A DNA stretch of 64,000 bases from Betaproteobacteria bacterium (GCA_947453725.1 CANGHH010000009.1:141420-205419); one strand, 5' to 3'; shown: positions 43,658-53,578, numbered from the stretch's first letter. Notes: generated by a model from the sequence alone, not told the origin. Translations and numbers: made by a program.

Positions 43658-44857
43658 ATGAACACGACCGAGCTTTTCCTGATCGCGATGCTGATCGTCT
43701 TCAGCCTGCCCTACCTGATCTGGCGCCTGGGCCGCACCGAGTACTGGGCGCCGCTGGTGGTGGTGCAGATCGTCACCGGCATCCTGCTCGGGCCCGGCGT
43801 GCTGGGCCTGCTGGCGCCCGAGGCCTACCGATTCGTCTTCACGCCGGCCGTCATCGGCAGCCTGAACAGCATAGCCTGGTGGGCGGTGATGCTCTTCGTG
43901 TGGATCGCCGGCATCGAGCTCGACCTGTCGCAGGCCTGGCGGCACCGGCGCGAAAGCGGCATCACCGCCGGCCTGGCGCTGGGCATGCCGCTGCTCTTCG
44001 GCGGTGGCGCGGCCGTCGCGATGCTGGCCACGCCCGGCTGGGTCGGCGAACGGGCGCTGAGCTGGCAGTTCGTGCTCGGCGTGGGCATGTCCTGCGCCGT
44101 GACCGCGCTGCCGATCCTGATCCTGTTCATGGAAAAGCTGGACATCCTGCGGCGGCCCATCGGCCAGCGCATCCTGCGCTACGCCAGCCTCGACGACATT
44201 GCCATCTGGGGCGTGCTGGCACTGATCCTGATGGACTGGCAGCGCGTCGGCAAGCAGGCCTTCTTCCTGGCCGCCTTCGGCCTCGTCGGCTACGCCTTGC
44301 GCCAGCTGATGGTGCGGATCCCGGAACGCGACCGCTGGTACGCCGGGCTGATCTGGCTGGCCGCGTGCGGCCTGGGCGCCGACTGGTCGGGCCTGCACTA
44401 CATGGTCGGCGCCTTCCTGGCCGGTGCCATCATGGACAGCGACTGGTTCGACCAGAAGCAGATGGACGCGCTGCGCCACCATGTGTTGCTGGTGGTGATG
44501 CCGGTCTTCTTCCTGAGCACCGGGCTGCGCACCAACTGGGCCATCGGCGGCTACGCGGTGTTCATCGCGGCGGCCTGGCTGCTGCTGGCCAGCGTGGTCG
44601 GCAAGCTGATCGGCGTCCACCTCGCTGGCCGCCTGCTGGGCTGGGCCCGCGGCGAGGCCAGCCTGATCGGCTGGCTGTTGCAGACCAAGGCGCTGATCAT
44701 GATCATCTTCGCCAATGTGCTGCTCGACAAACAGCTGATCACCAACGCCACCTTCACCGCCTTGCTGCTGATGGCGGTGGGCAGCACCATGCTGACGGTG
44801 CCCATCGTGTCGCCGATGCTGGCGAGGCTGAAGGCGCTGCTGGGCAAGTCCAGCTGA
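43658..44857 (+). CDS. Kef/CPA2-type cation:proton antiporter
   Basis: 399 aa, about 12 membrane helices, start MNTTELFLIAMLIV. CPA2 features: QIVTGILLGPGVLGLLAP, IAGIELDLSQAW, and SLDDIAIWGVLAL, where the DD pair is in the ion-binding helix. No C-terminal RCK/TrkA-N domain is present, so it is a membrane-only form. It exchanges Na+ or K+ for H+. A -10-like TATAGA lies at 43624-43629. Confidence 0.88.
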   Translation: MNTTELFLIAMLIVFSLPYLIWRLGRTEYWAPLVVVQIVTGILLGPGVLGLLAPEAYRFVFTPAVIGSLNSIAWWAVMLFVWIAGIELDLSQAWRHRRESGITAGLALGMPLLFGGGAAVAMLATPGWVGERALSWQFVLGVGMSCAVTALPILILFMEKLDILRRPIGQRILRYASLDDIAIWGVLALILMDWQRVGKQAFFLAAFGLVGYALRQLMVRIPERDRWYAGLIWLAACGLGADWSGLHYMVGAFLAGAIMDSDWFDQKQMDALRHHVLLVVMPVFFLSTGLRTNWAIGGYAVFIAAAWLLLASVVGKLIGVHLAGRLLGWARGEASLIGWLLQTKALIMIIFANVLLDKQLITNATFTALLLMAVGSTMLTVPIVSPMLARLKALLGKSS

Positions 44858-44912
44858 GGGCGCCGGGCCCGGGTGCAGCGGTGCCTGTAAGAGCCGGTTA
44901 CATTGGCAGGAC

Positions 44913-44933
44913 AGGGCGCACGCCGCGCCCTTT
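44913..44933 (+). terminator. terminator-like hairpin after the antiporter gene
   Basis: AGGGCGC (44913-44919) and GCGCCCT (44925-44931) form a perfect 7-bp stem with a 5-base loop followed by TT, 56 bases after the antiporter stop and 70 before the M1 peptidase. Confidence 0.5.
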
Positions 44934-45003
44934 CGCGATGGCCCGCGCGACCCCAGGCGGCGTCCCGCTCGGTGCTCCCATTCATCCCCTACGGACAGGT
45001 GCA

Positions 45004-47397
45004 ATGCGTTATTTGCTCGGTTTTCTGACGGTTTTGGCGAGTCTGTCGGCCCACGCCGCCGACCCTTTCGACGACAAGTTCCGTCAGCTCGACGAACTGT
45101 TGCCGACGCCCAATGTCTACCGCACCGCATCCGGCGCACCCGGTCATGCCTACTGGCAGCAGCGCGCCGATTACGTGATCCGGGCCAGCCTCGACGAGAA
45201 CAAGCACCAGATCACCGGCAGCGAAAAAATCACCTACCAGAACAATTCGCCCGACACGTTGAATTACCTGTGGCTGCAGGTCGACCAGAACCACTACCGG
45301 CCCGACGCCGAATCGCGTTCGGCCGCCGCCATCATGAACAAGGAGGCCTGGATCAGCCCGCGCGAAGGCCCTGAAGGCAGCGATGGCAGCAACGTCAAGT
45401 TCGACCTCATCCGCAGCGTGATCGACGGCCGCAGCTTCGACGGCGGCATGCAGGTCAGCAATGTCGCGGCCGGCGGCAAGCCGCTGAAATTCACCGTCAA
45501 CAAGACGATGATGCGCATCGACCTGCCGGCGCCGCTGAAGTCGGGCGAGCGCTTCGTGCTGACGCTGGACTGGAAATACACGATCAGCGAACAGAAAGTG
45601 CTGGGTGGCCGTTCGGGGGTCGAGTTCTTCGAGGGCAGCAAGAACGCGCTCTACGAAATTGCCCAGTGGTTCCCGCGCATGGCCGCCTACTACGACGCCA
45701 AGGGCTGGCAGCACAAGCAGTTCCTGGGTTCCGGCGAATTCACGCTGGAATTCGGCGATTACGACGTCAGCCTGACAGTGCCCGCCGACCACGTGGTGGC
45801 CGCCACCGGCGAATTGCAGAATGCCGACGAGGTCTTGTCGGCTGTCCAGCGAGAACGCCTCAAGCAGGCCCGCAGCGCCAGCCAGCCGGTCTTGATCGTG
45901 ACCCCGGACGAAGCCGAATTGGCCGAGAAATCGCGCAGCGACCGACAGAAAACCTGGCGTTTCAAGGCCGCCAATGTGCGCGACTTCGCTTTCGCGTCCA
46001 GCCGCAAATTCATCTGGGACGCGCAGGGCTACAAGAAGGACAAGACCGACACGCTGGCGATGTCCTTCTACCCGAAGGAAGGCAACCCGCTGTGGGGTCA
46101 GTTCAGCACCCAGGCGGTGATCCACACCATCGAGCAGTACAACCGCTACAGCCTCGATTACCCGTATCCGGTGGCGATCTCGGTGAACGGTCCGGTCGGC
46201 GGCATGGAATACCCGATGATCTGCTTCAACGGGCCGCGCCCGGTGAAGGACAAGAAGACCGGCGAGCTGAGCTATTCGAAGGGCGCCAAGTACGGCCTGA
46301 TCTCGGTGATCATCCACGAGGTCGGCCACAACTATTACCCGATGATCATCAATTCCGATGAGCGTCAATGGACCTGGATGGACGAGGGTCTGAACACCTT
46401 CGTGCAGTCGATCGCCGAACGCGCCTGGGAAGAAAAGTACCCTTCCGGCCGCGGCGACCCGCGCAAGATCGTGGATTACATGCGCAGTCGCAATCAGGTG
46501 CCGATCATGACCAATTCCGAATCGCTGCTGCAATTCGGACCCAATGCCTACGCCAAGCCGGCTGCAGCGCTGACCATCCTGCGTGAAACCGTGATGGGCC
46601 GCGAACTGTTCGACTTCGCTTTCCGTGAATACGCCAGTCGCTGGAAGTTCAAGCGCCCGACGCCGGCCGACTTTTTCCGCACCATGGAAGACGCTTCGGG
46701 CGTCGATCTGGACTGGTTCTGGCGCGGCTGGTTCTACACCACCGACATGGTCGACATCAGCATCGACAGCGTCGCCGAATTCACCATCAGCAGCAAGAAC
46801 CCGGACATCGAAAAGGCGCTGAAGAAAGCCCGCGTCGACAGCGAGCCCGTTTTCCTGGGCGAATTGCGCGACCGCAGCGATGCCAAGCGACTGACCGCCC
46901 ACCCGGAGCTGAAGGACTTCTACAACGAGAACGGCGATTTCACGGTCACCAACAAGGACCGCAACAAGTACAACGAGACGCTGGAAACCCTGGAACCCTG
47001 GGAAAAGGCCCTGCTGGCCAGCGGCAAGCGGCTGTACCTGGTTGATTTCTCCAATCTGGGCGGGCTGGTGATGCCGCTGATCCTCGAGATCGAAACCAAG
47101 AGCGGCGCCAAGACCGTCGAGCGCATCCCGGCCGAAATCTGGCGTTATTCGCCGAAGAAGATCACCAAGCTGATCGTCTCCGACGAGCCCATCGTCAGCA
47201 TCACGCAGGACCCGTACTGGGAAACCGCCGACACCGACATGAGCAACAACAGCTGGCCGCGCAAGCTCGTGCCGACCCGGCTCGAGCTGTTCAAGACCAA
47301 CCGCGAACGCGGTGAGAACCTGATGCGCGACATGAAGATCCCGCTCAAGGATGTCAAGAAGGACGCCGAGGCCGACGCCAAAGCCGACGCCAAGTGA
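45004..47397 (+). CDS. M1-family metallopeptidase, exported
   Basis: 797 aa. A signal peptide (MRYLLGFLTVLASLSAHAAD) precedes the M1 beta-saddle and catalytic domain. Zinc site HEVGHNYYP (H438, E439, H442) with the third ligand E461 in WMDEGLNTF; the exopeptidase-type GGMEYP motif precedes it. It is likely a periplasmic aminopeptidase. The C-terminus ends in an Asp/Ala/Lys repeat (DAEADAKADAK). GC is lower and codon use milder than in neighbours. The stop overlaps the start of the DUF6702-like gene, its usual companion. Confidence 0.92.
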   Translation: MRYLLGFLTVLASLSAHAADPFDDKFRQLDELLPTPNVYRTASGAPGHAYWQQRADYVIRASLDENKHQITGSEKITYQNNSPDTLNYLWLQVDQNHYRPDAESRSAAAIMNKEAWISPREGPEGSDGSNVKFDLIRSVIDGRSFDGGMQVSNVAAGGKPLKFTVNKTMMRIDLPAPLKSGERFVLTLDWKYTISEQKVLGGRSGVEFFEGSKNALYEIAQWFPRMAAYYDAKGWQHKQFLGSGEFTLEFGDYDVSLTVPADHVVAATGELQNADEVLSAVQRERLKQARSASQPVLIVTPDEAELAEKSRSDRQKTWRFKAANVRDFAFASSRKFIWDAQGYKKDKTDTLAMSFYPKEGNPLWGQFSTQAVIHTIEQYNRYSLDYPYPVAISVNGPVGGMEYPMICFNGPRPVKDKKTGELSYSKGAKYGLISVIIHEVGHNYYPMIINSDERQWTWMDEGLNTFVQSIAERAWEEKYPSGRGDPRKIVDYMRSRNQVPIMTNSESLLQFGPNAYAKPAAALTILRETVMGRELFDFAFREYASRWKFKRPTPADFFRTMEDASGVDLDWFWRGWFYTTDMVDISIDSVAEFTISSKNPDIEKALKKARVDSEPVFLGELRDRSDAKRLTAHPELKDFYNENGDFTVTNKDRNKYNETLETLEPWEKALLASGKRLYLVDFSNLGGLVMPLILEIETKSGAKTVERIPAEIWRYSPKKITKLIVSDEPIVSITQDPYWETADTDMSNNSWPRKLVPTRLELFKTNRERGENLMRDMKIPLKDVKKDAEADAKADAK

Positions 47398-47933
47398 GCG
47401 CGCCGAACCGGCCGCCAGCGATGGCGCCGGTGGTGCCGCGGCGGGCCGGGCGCCGCCGGTTCCTGCTGGCGGCTGGTCTGCTCGGCCTGCGCCACGAGGC
47501 GCAGGCCCATGACTTTCATGCCGCGCTCTGCGACATCCAGTTCAACGCGCGCAGCGGCAACACGGAAATCGTGCAGTCCTATCCGATGCACGACATCGAA
47601 GCCGCTTTCTGGCTGATGAACGGCCGGCACTTCGACGCCGCCAAGCCCGCCGACGAGGCCGCCTTGCGCGCCTATTTCGACAAGACCTTCGTCATCGAGC
47701 TGGCCGGTCCGGCGCGCCAGCCGATACGCTGGGTCGGCATCGCGGTGGACGCCGATACGCTGACCGTGTACCAGGAGCTGGTCAAGACGCGGCTGCCCGC
47801 AGCCAGCCGTCTGCGAGTGAGCGTGATGCAGGATTTTTTCCCCGATTACGTCAGCACCGTCAACCTGCGGCTCGACGGCCCGGTGCGCACGCTGCTGTTC
47901 AACCGCAAGAACCCGCTGCAGCCGCTGCTGTGA
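47394..47933 (+). CDS. DUF6702-like exported protein, partner of the M1 peptidase
   Basis: 179 aa from GTG overlapping the peptidase stop. An RRRFLLAAGLLG leader suggests Tat or Sec export, then AHDFHAALCDIQFNARSGNTEIVQSYPMHDIEAAFW, a beta-rich domain with QDFFPDYVSTVNLRL near the end. Proteins of this kind usually follow M1 peptidase genes; function unknown. Confidence 0.78.
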   Translation: MSAPNRPPAMAPVVPRRAGRRRFLLAAGLLGLRHEAQAHDFHAALCDIQFNARSGNTEIVQSYPMHDIEAAFWLMNGRHFDAAKPADEAALRAYFDKTFVIELAGPARQPIRWVGIAVDADTLTVYQELVKTRLPAASRLRVSVMQDFFPDYVSTVNLRLDGPVRTLLFNRKNPLQPLL

Positions 47934-48030
47934 TCGGCAACGGCAACCCCGGGTAGTCCTGGACAGCGCCAGCCAGCCTGCAGTTCGATACTGGCCGAAG
48001 GCTTTTCCACCTGCATCCTGGAGACTGTCC

Positions 48031-48426
48031 ATGACCATCACCCTGCGCCGCCTGCTCGTCGGCACCGCCTTGACCTTGGCCGCCGGCACGTTGCTGGCCC
48101 AGGCCAGCGGGCTGACCCGCACCCTGGTCGGCCGCGCCGACGTCTCCGTGCCGGGTCGCGAGGCCGTGGTCGCCCGCGTCGAAGTCGCCCCTGGCGCCAA
48201 GGCCGGTCGCCACACCCACCCCGGTGACGAGATCAGCTACGTGGTGGAAGGCGAAGCCACGCTGCTGATCGATGGCCAGGCGCCGCGCCAGGTCAACGCC
48301 GGCGAGAGCTTCGTCATCCCGGCCGGCGTCGTCCACGACGCGCACAACAACGGCAGTTCGCCGATCAAGCTGATCGGCGTCTACGTCGTCGAAAAGGGCA
48401 AACCGCTGGCGACGCCGGCGCCTTGA
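48031..48426 (+). CDS. exported small cupin protein
   Basis: 131 aa with a signal peptide (RRLLVGTALTLAAGTLLAQ). Single cupin_2 domain: APGAKAGRHTHPGDEISYVVEGEA (motif 1, HTH-P-E) and AGESFVIPAGVVHDAHN (motif 2, with the second histidine). It is expected to bind a metal in the periplasm. Substrate unknown; not obviously part of an operon. Confidence 0.88.
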   Translation: MTITLRRLLVGTALTLAAGTLLAQASGLTRTLVGRADVSVPGREAVVARVEVAPGAKAGRHTHPGDEISYVVEGEATLLIDGQAPRQVNAGESFVIPAGVVHDAHNNGSSPIKLIGVYVVEKGKPLATPAP

Positions 48427-48447
48427 GTCCAGCGACGGCCGCAGGCT

Positions 48448-49242
48448 TCAAGCCTGCCGGCGGCGCCGCAGCAGGCGCAGGCCCAACAGGCCCAGCGCCA
48501 GCAGGCCGGCGCTGGCCGGTTCGGGAACCGGCGCCGAGTTGAAGGACCAGCTCAGCACATCCTGGGTGCCGTAGGCGCCGCCGTTGCCGGCGCCGAAACC
48601 GACATAGGCCTGCGAACCCACGTTCGCAAAGACATCCACCGTCGTGGCCATGATCGGGCTCAGCGGCTTGACGGCGCTGGTCGCCAGGTAGACGCTGAGC
48701 TGCGTGGTGAGCGGGTTGTAGTCGATCCAGGCGTATTCGTCCTGGTTGTAGAAAGCGCCCTCGGTGCCGCTGTAGTAGCCGGGGGGCTGGAAGGGGATGC
48801 CCAGGGCGGCCGGGTCGGTGCCGCCGGTGATCACGCCGATCAGGTTCGGATCGCGCCCGCGGAAGACCACGGCCACGCTGGGCGCCAGACCCACGTAGCC
48901 CAGGCCCTGGCCGGCGCCGCCCAGGGCGCTGGCGCCCGCCGCGTCGTTATGCAGCAGGAAGCTGAAGCCGTCGGTCGGGTCGCTGGCCGAGGTGCTCACC
49001 TTGAAGTGGAAGGCGGTGCTGAAGCCCATGCCCGCGTCGAAAGGCACCGCGGCGCTGAGGAAGGCCGTGCCGGCCTGGGTGTCCACGTTGGGCACCAGCC
49101 GCAGCACGTCGACTTCCTGCGCCGCGTTGCCGTTCAAGGTCAAGCCGGCAAGGCTGGAAAAGTCGCTGTAGTTGGCGGTGGTGGCGGCCGCCGGAGCGGC
49201 CGCCAGAACCAGCAGCCAGGCCGCCCGTGAAGAGACGCTCAT
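48448..49242 (-). CDS. PEP-CTERM sorting domain protein with lectin-like domain
   Basis: 264 aa from MSVSSRAAWLLVLAAA, with GGGAGGAA before the ATG. The mature part resembles a legume-lectin-like beta sandwich (FSTAFHFKVSTSASDPTDGFSFLLHND; GLGYVGLAPSVAVVF). It ends with the sorting signal VPEPASAGLLALGLLGL plus RRRR, recognised by the exosortase/archaeosortase system in EPS-producing Gram-negatives. Probably surface-exposed. Confidence 0.88.
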   Translation of the reverse strand: MSVSSRAAWLLVLAAAPAAATTANYSDFSSLAGLTLNGNAAQEVDVLRLVPNVDTQAGTAFLSAAVPFDAGMGFSTAFHFKVSTSASDPTDGFSFLLHNDAAGASALGGAGQGLGYVGLAPSVAVVFRGRDPNLIGVITGGTDPAALGIPFQPPGYYSGTEGAFYNQDEYAWIDYNPLTTQLSVYLATSAVKPLSPIMATTVDVFANVGSQAYVGFGAGNGGAYGTQDVLSWSFNSAPVPEPASAGLLALGLLGLRLLRRRRQA

Positions 49243-49400
49243 GTCGATTCCTCCCAATGCATTCGACGGCCCGCGGGCCGACCCGCTGCGCGGCGCCGGA
49301 CGGGGCGCGCAGCCATTCCAGTGTGCGCCTTCGCCCGGCGCCAGGGCCCCCGCGCCCAGGGGGGTACGAACGCCGCTGACCGAGCGCACAGTGGGCGTGG

Positions 49401-49952
49401 ATGGCGAAGGCGGGTTCGCGGCCAGGCGATGGCCCACGCGGTGTCGCCGGTTCAGCAAACGCGGTGGCGGGTTTTGTCAACGACAGCCACGGCATCCCCG
49501 GCGCCTCCTACGCGCACCAGCTGATCAGCCAGGACCAGGCCGGCCTGCAGGTCGACAACCAGGTCTTGATCCGCTTTGCTGCACCGGTGCTCGGCTTTGC
49601 CTTCATCAGCAACGTCATGAACCCGCCGCTGGGCGACCCGATCAATCCGCACGACTGGCCGGTTGCCGGGATGGCGCTGCTGACCTTGACCAGCAGCAGC
49701 GGCGAGGTGTTCGATCTGAGCAGCCCGCTGTTTTCGAACTACGGTTCCGACCCGACGGTGACCGTGCCTTACGGCTTCAACGGCATCATGGCCACGGTGG
49801 CTTTCACCTCGGTGACGCTCAGCGTCACGCAGGGCGAGAACCTGCAGCTGACGCAGTTCAGCCTGGCGGCGGTACCCGAGCCGGCCAGCCTGCTGCTGTG
49901 GCTGGCCGGGTTGGGCCTGCTGGGCCTGGGCGCTCGCCGCAGGGCAGCCTGA
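49401..49952 (+). pseudogene. PEP-CTERM protein without a signal peptide (probably 5'-truncated)
   Basis: 183 codons. The C-terminus carries an intact sorting signal (VPEPASLLLWLAGLGLLGL, then ARRRAA), and the body has a DUF-like beta domain (FAAPVLGFAFISNVMNPP). The N-terminus MAKAGSRPGDGPRG has no hydrophobic signal, and an in-frame TGA at 49377-49379 blocks extension. Other frames upstream show no signal peptide either. A PEP-CTERM protein must be exported, so the gene seems to have lost its 5' end or suffered a frameshift. Confidence 0.6.
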
Positions 49953-50018
49953 GTCACCGGGGCCGCCGAAGCGCCTGTCGGCCAGGGTCAGCGGCTTTCG
50001 GCAGGCTGGATACGGCCC

Positions 50019-50753
50019 TCAGGCCGACCAGCCCAGCCAGGCCAGCGCCGCCAGCGGTGCGGTGTCGGCGCGCAGCACGCGGGTGCCCATCGTCGTTGGC
50101 AGGAAGCCGGCGCGGCGGGCGGCGGCTTCCTCGTCGGGGGCTAAGCCGCCTTCGGGGCCGTTCAGCGTGAGGACGCGGCGGGCCGTGGCGGCCGCGGCGC
50201 GCTGCGGCAGCGGCTGGGCGTCGGCCTGCAGGCTGAGCAGCAGGCGCAGGCTGTCGCCGCTTGCGGCTTCGCGGCCCAGCCCGGCCAGCCAGTCGCCCAG
50301 GGCCATCACCGGCGCGACCATCGGCACCCGCGCCCGCCCGCACTGTTCGCAGGCCGCCTCGGCGACGGCCTGCCAGTGGGCGCGCTTCTTGTCGGCGCGC
50401 TCGCCCGCCAGGCGCAGCACCGAGCGTTCGGTGTGCAGCGGCTGGATGCTGGCCACGCCCAGCTCGGTGGCCTTCTCCACCACCGCGTCCATGCGCTCGT
50501 TGGCCGGCATGCCCAGCGCCACCGTGATGTGCAGTGGCAGTTCGGTCGACACGGCCAGCGGCTGCCCCAGCCGCACGCGGACCTCGCTGCGGCCCACCGC
50601 CAGCACCTCGGCCGGCCAATCGCAGCCCTCGCCGTCGAACAGGTGCAGCGTGTCGCCCGGTTGCACCCGCCGCACCTGGGCGTGGCGCGCTGGGCCTGGC
50701 GGCAGCGCCAAGTCCACGCCGCTGGCCAGCGGCAGGTCGACGAAGAGTCGCAT
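50019..50753 (-). CDS. rsmE: 16S rRNA (uracil-1498-N3)-methyltransferase
   Basis: 244 aa from MRLFVDLPLASG. A PUA-like N-terminal domain (ARHAQVRRVQPGDTLHLFDGEG) is followed by a SPOUT fold with KATELGVASIQPLHTERSV, CEQCGRARVPMV and LNGPEGGLAPDEE for SAM binding in the knot. It methylates U1498 in 16S rRNA. It starts 2 bases after the amidase stop and is probably in the pnt operon. Confidence 0.95.
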   Translation of the reverse strand: MRLFVDLPLASGVDLALPPGPARHAQVRRVQPGDTLHLFDGEGCDWPAEVLAVGRSEVRVRLGQPLAVSTELPLHITVALGMPANERMDAVVEKATELGVASIQPLHTERSVLRLAGERADKKRAHWQAVAEAACEQCGRARVPMVAPVMALGDWLAGLGREAASGDSLRLLLSLQADAQPLPQRAAAATARRVLTLNGPEGGLAPDEEAAARRAGFLPTTMGTRVLRADTAPLAALAWLGWSA

Positions 50754-50755
50754 CG

Positions 50756-52120
50756 TCAGGCGGCTTGCAGCATTGATTCGACGGCCAGCGCCACGCCGGC
50801 CAGCGCAGCGTCGTGGCCCGCCGGCGCCGCCAGCATCAGGCCCACCGGCAGGCTGCCTGCGCTGTGGCAGGGCAGGCTGAAAGCGCAGCCGTCGAGGAAG
50901 TTGATCGGGAAGGTGTTGCGCAGCAGCAGGCCATTGGCCTTGAAGAAGGCCTCGTCGCTGACCAACAGGTCGGCGATGGCCGGCGCGGTGATCGGCGTGG
51001 TCGGGCAGATCAGTGCGTCGAAGCCGGCCAGGCGTTGCTCGACGCGGCCTATCCAGTCGTGCCGCCGCTGCACCATCGTGAGGTAGTCGGCTGCACTGAC
51101 GCCTTCGCCCAGCGCCACGCGCAGGGCCACGCGCGGGTCGAAGCGCTCGCGCTGGGTCTGCATCGCCCGCCGGTGCGTGGCCCAGGCCTCGACCGCCGAA
51201 AAGCCGCCGGGCGCGTTGATCTGCGCGATCTCGTCCAGCTCGCTCAGCGCCAGCGGCACCAGCTGCGCGCCGGCCTCCGACAGGCGGCTCAGCGTGCGTT
51301 CGAAGGCGCTGGCCACGTCGGGCGCCAGCGCGTCCAGCAACAGGGTCTGCGGCAGCGCCAGGCGCAGGCCGCGCACGCTGCGGGCGGTGACGGCCAGCGG
51401 CGCACCGGCCAGCACGCCGTCGACGATCAGGCAGTCGTCGACGCAGCGCGACATCGAACAGACCGTGTCCAGCGTGAAGCTCAGCGGGAAGGCGCCGGCG
51501 GTGGGTGTGCGGGACTGCGTGTTCTTGAAGCCGACCAGGCCGCACAGCGCGGCCGGCACACGGATCGAGCCGCCGGTGTCCGAGCCCAGACCGGCCACCG
51601 CCAGCCCCAGCGCCACCGAGACCGCCGCACCCGACGAGGAACCGCCGGGCACGCGCGCGACCACGGCGTCGGCGGGGTTGCGCGGCGTGCCGTGGTGCGG
51701 ATTGATGCCGACGCCCGAGAAGGCGAACTCGCTCATGTTGGTCAGGCCGGTGAGGGCCGCACCGGCGGCGCGCAGGCGGGCCACCGCCGGCGCGTCGTGC
51801 TCGGCCGCCGGCTCGCCGGCGCGCAGCACCGAACCGGCCATCGTGGTCCGGCCGGCGATGTCGTAGAGATCCTTCACCGACACCGGCAGGCCGGCCAGCG
51901 CAGCCAGCGGCTGGCCGGCGGCCAGCGCCGCGTCGGCCGCGTGCGCGGCAGCGCGCGCGCTGTCGGCGAACCGCTCGGTGTAGACGTGGGCGGCGGCCGG
52001 CCCGGTGGACGCCACCAGCACGCGCTCGATCAGCGCGGCGTGGCTGCCCGGTGTGTTCAGCGCCGCGCGAAGGGCGCGGATCGGGGGCAGTCGGAGGTCC
52101 GGGTGCAGGTCATTCGGCAT
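50756..52120 (-). CDS. amidase-signature family hydrolase
   Basis: 454 aa. The Ser-cisSer-Lys triad is complete: K83 in LPVSVKDLYDIAG, cis-Ser S161 in PGGSSSGAAV and nucleophile S185 in GSDTGGSIRVPA. It is shorter than GatA and lacks gatB/gatC beside it, so it is a free-standing amidase for small amides rather than tRNA-dependent. It lies between pntB and rsmE on the same strand. Substrate unknown. Confidence 0.88.
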   Translation of the reverse strand: MPNDLHPDLRLPPIRALRAALNTPGSHAALIERVLVASTGPAAAHVYTERFADSARAAAHAADAALAAGQPLAALAGLPVSVKDLYDIAGRTTMAGSVLRAGEPAAEHDAPAVARLRAAGAALTGLTNMSEFAFSGVGINPHHGTPRNPADAVVARVPGGSSSGAAVSVALGLAVAGLGSDTGGSIRVPAALCGLVGFKNTQSRTPTAGAFPLSFTLDTVCSMSRCVDDCLIVDGVLAGAPLAVTARSVRGLRLALPQTLLLDALAPDVASAFERTLSRLSEAGAQLVPLALSELDEIAQINAPGGFSAVEAWATHRRAMQTQRERFDPRVALRVALGEGVSAADYLTMVQRRHDWIGRVEQRLAGFDALICPTTPITAPAIADLLVSDEAFFKANGLLLRNTFPINFLDGCAFSLPCHSAGSLPVGLMLAAPAGHDAALAGVALAVESMLQAA

Positions 52121-52138
52121 GGGCGCCCCGGGCGGCTG

Positions 52139-53578
52139 TCACTCCACCGCCTTGACCATGTCCTCGACCACCTTCTTCGCGTCGCCGAACACCATCATGG
52201 TCTTGTCCATGTAGAACAGCTCGTTGTCCAGACCGGCGTAGCCGCTGGCCATCGAACGCTTGTTCACGATGATGGTCTTGGCCTTGTAGGCTTCCAGGAT
52301 GGGCATGCCGTAGATCGCGCTGCCCTTGACGTGCGCGGCCGGGTTCACCACGTCGTTGGCGCCCAGGATGATGGCCACGTCGACCTGGCCGAATTCCCCG
52401 TTGATGTCTTCCATCTCGAAGACCTGGTCGTAGGGCACCTCGGCCTCGGCCAGCAGCACGTTCATGTGGCCGGGCATGCGGCCGGCCACCGGGTGGATGG
52501 CGTATTTGACGCTGATGCCCTTGGCGGTCAGCTTGGCGGCCAGTTCCTTCACCGCATGCTGCGCGCGGGCCACGGCCAGGCCGTAGCCGGGCACGATGAC
52601 CACGGTTTCCGCGTTGCCCAGCACGAACGCCGCGTCGTCGGCGCTGCCGCTCTTGACGTTGCGCTTCGGCGCGCTGCCAGCGGCAGCCGCCGGGCCGGTA
52701 TCGCCGCCGAAGCCGCCGCCGATGACGTTGAAGAACGAGCGGTTCATGGCCTTGCACATGATGTAGCTCAGGATCGCGCCCGAACTGCCCACCAGACTGC
52801 CGGCGATGATCAGCATCGCGTTGTTCAGGCTGAAGCCGATGCCCGCTGCCGCCCAGCCGCTGTAGCTGTTCAGCATCGAGACGACCACCGGCATGTCGGC
52901 GCCGCCGATCGGGATGATCAGCGTCACGCCGAGCACGAAGCCGAGCAGGATGACGATCACGAAGGCGTGCTGGTATCCCGACAGGAAGAACACCGTGCAA
53001 GCCCACAGCACCAGCAGGCCCAGCACCAGGTTGACCTTGTGCTGCCCCTTGAAGGTCACCGGCGCGCCCTGGAACAGGCGGAACTTGTACTTGCCGCTGA
53101 GCTTGCCGAAGGCGATGACCGAGCCGGTGAAGGTGACCGCCCCGATGAAGGCGCCCAAAGCCAGCTCGATGCGGTTGCCGCCCGGGATCTCGCCGCCCTT
53201 GGGCGCGATCGAGAAGGCCCAGGGCTCGACCACCGCGGCCACCGCGATGAAGACGGCCGCCAGGCCGATCATGCTGTGGAAGAAGGCGACCAGTTCCGGC
53301 ATCTTGGTCATCTCGACGCGCTTGGCCATCACCGCACCGATGCCGCCGCCGACGACCAGGCCAACGACGACCCAGACCATGCCCTGGGCGCGGGTCTGGC
53401 CCATTTCGCCCGACAGCTTGACGATCAGCGCGGCCGTGGTCAGCACGGCGATGGTCATGCCGACCATGCCGAAGAAGTTGCCGCGTATCGACGTGGTCGG
53501 GTGGCTCAGGCCCTTCAGCGCCTGGATGAAGCAGACGCTGGCGACCAGGTAGAGCAGGGTGACGAGGTTCAGGCTCAT
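52139..53578 (-). CDS. pntB: NAD(P) transhydrogenase subunit beta
   Basis: 479 aa. Nine or so membrane helices, then the NADP-binding domain III with VPGYGLAVARAQHAVKELA, HPVAGRMPGHMNVLLAEA, VFEMEDINGEFGQVDVAIILGANDVVNPAA. It works with PntAa and PntAb to reduce NADP+ with NADH using the proton gradient. The start overlaps the stop of a 71-residue membrane protein. Confidence 0.96.
   Translation of the reverse strand: MSLNLVTLLYLVASVCFIQALKGLSHPTTSIRGNFFGMVGMTIAVLTTAALIVKLSGEMGQTRAQGMVWVVVGLVVGGGIGAVMAKRVEMTKMPELVAFFHSMIGLAAVFIAVAAVVEPWAFSIAPKGGEIPGGNRIELALGAFIGAVTFTGSVIAFGKLSGKYKFRLFQGAPVTFKGQHKVNLVLGLLVLWACTVFFLSGYQHAFVIVILLGFVLGVTLIIPIGGADMPVVVSMLNSYSGWAAAGIGFSLNNAMLIIAGSLVGSSGAILSYIMCKAMNRSFFNVIGGGFGGDTGPAAAAGSAPKRNVKSGSADDAAFVLGNAETVVIVPGYGLAVARAQHAVKELAAKLTAKGISVKYAIHPVAGRMPGHMNVLLAEAEVPYDQVFEMEDINGEFGQVDVAIILGANDVVNPAAHVKGSAIYGMPILEAYKAKTIIVNKRSMASGYAGLDNELFYMDKTMMVFGDAKKVVEDMVKAVE

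Noticed and set aside
50756..52120. gatA of the tRNA amidotransferase
   Set aside because: No gatB or gatC beside it, and the protein is shorter than usual; a free amidase is more likely.
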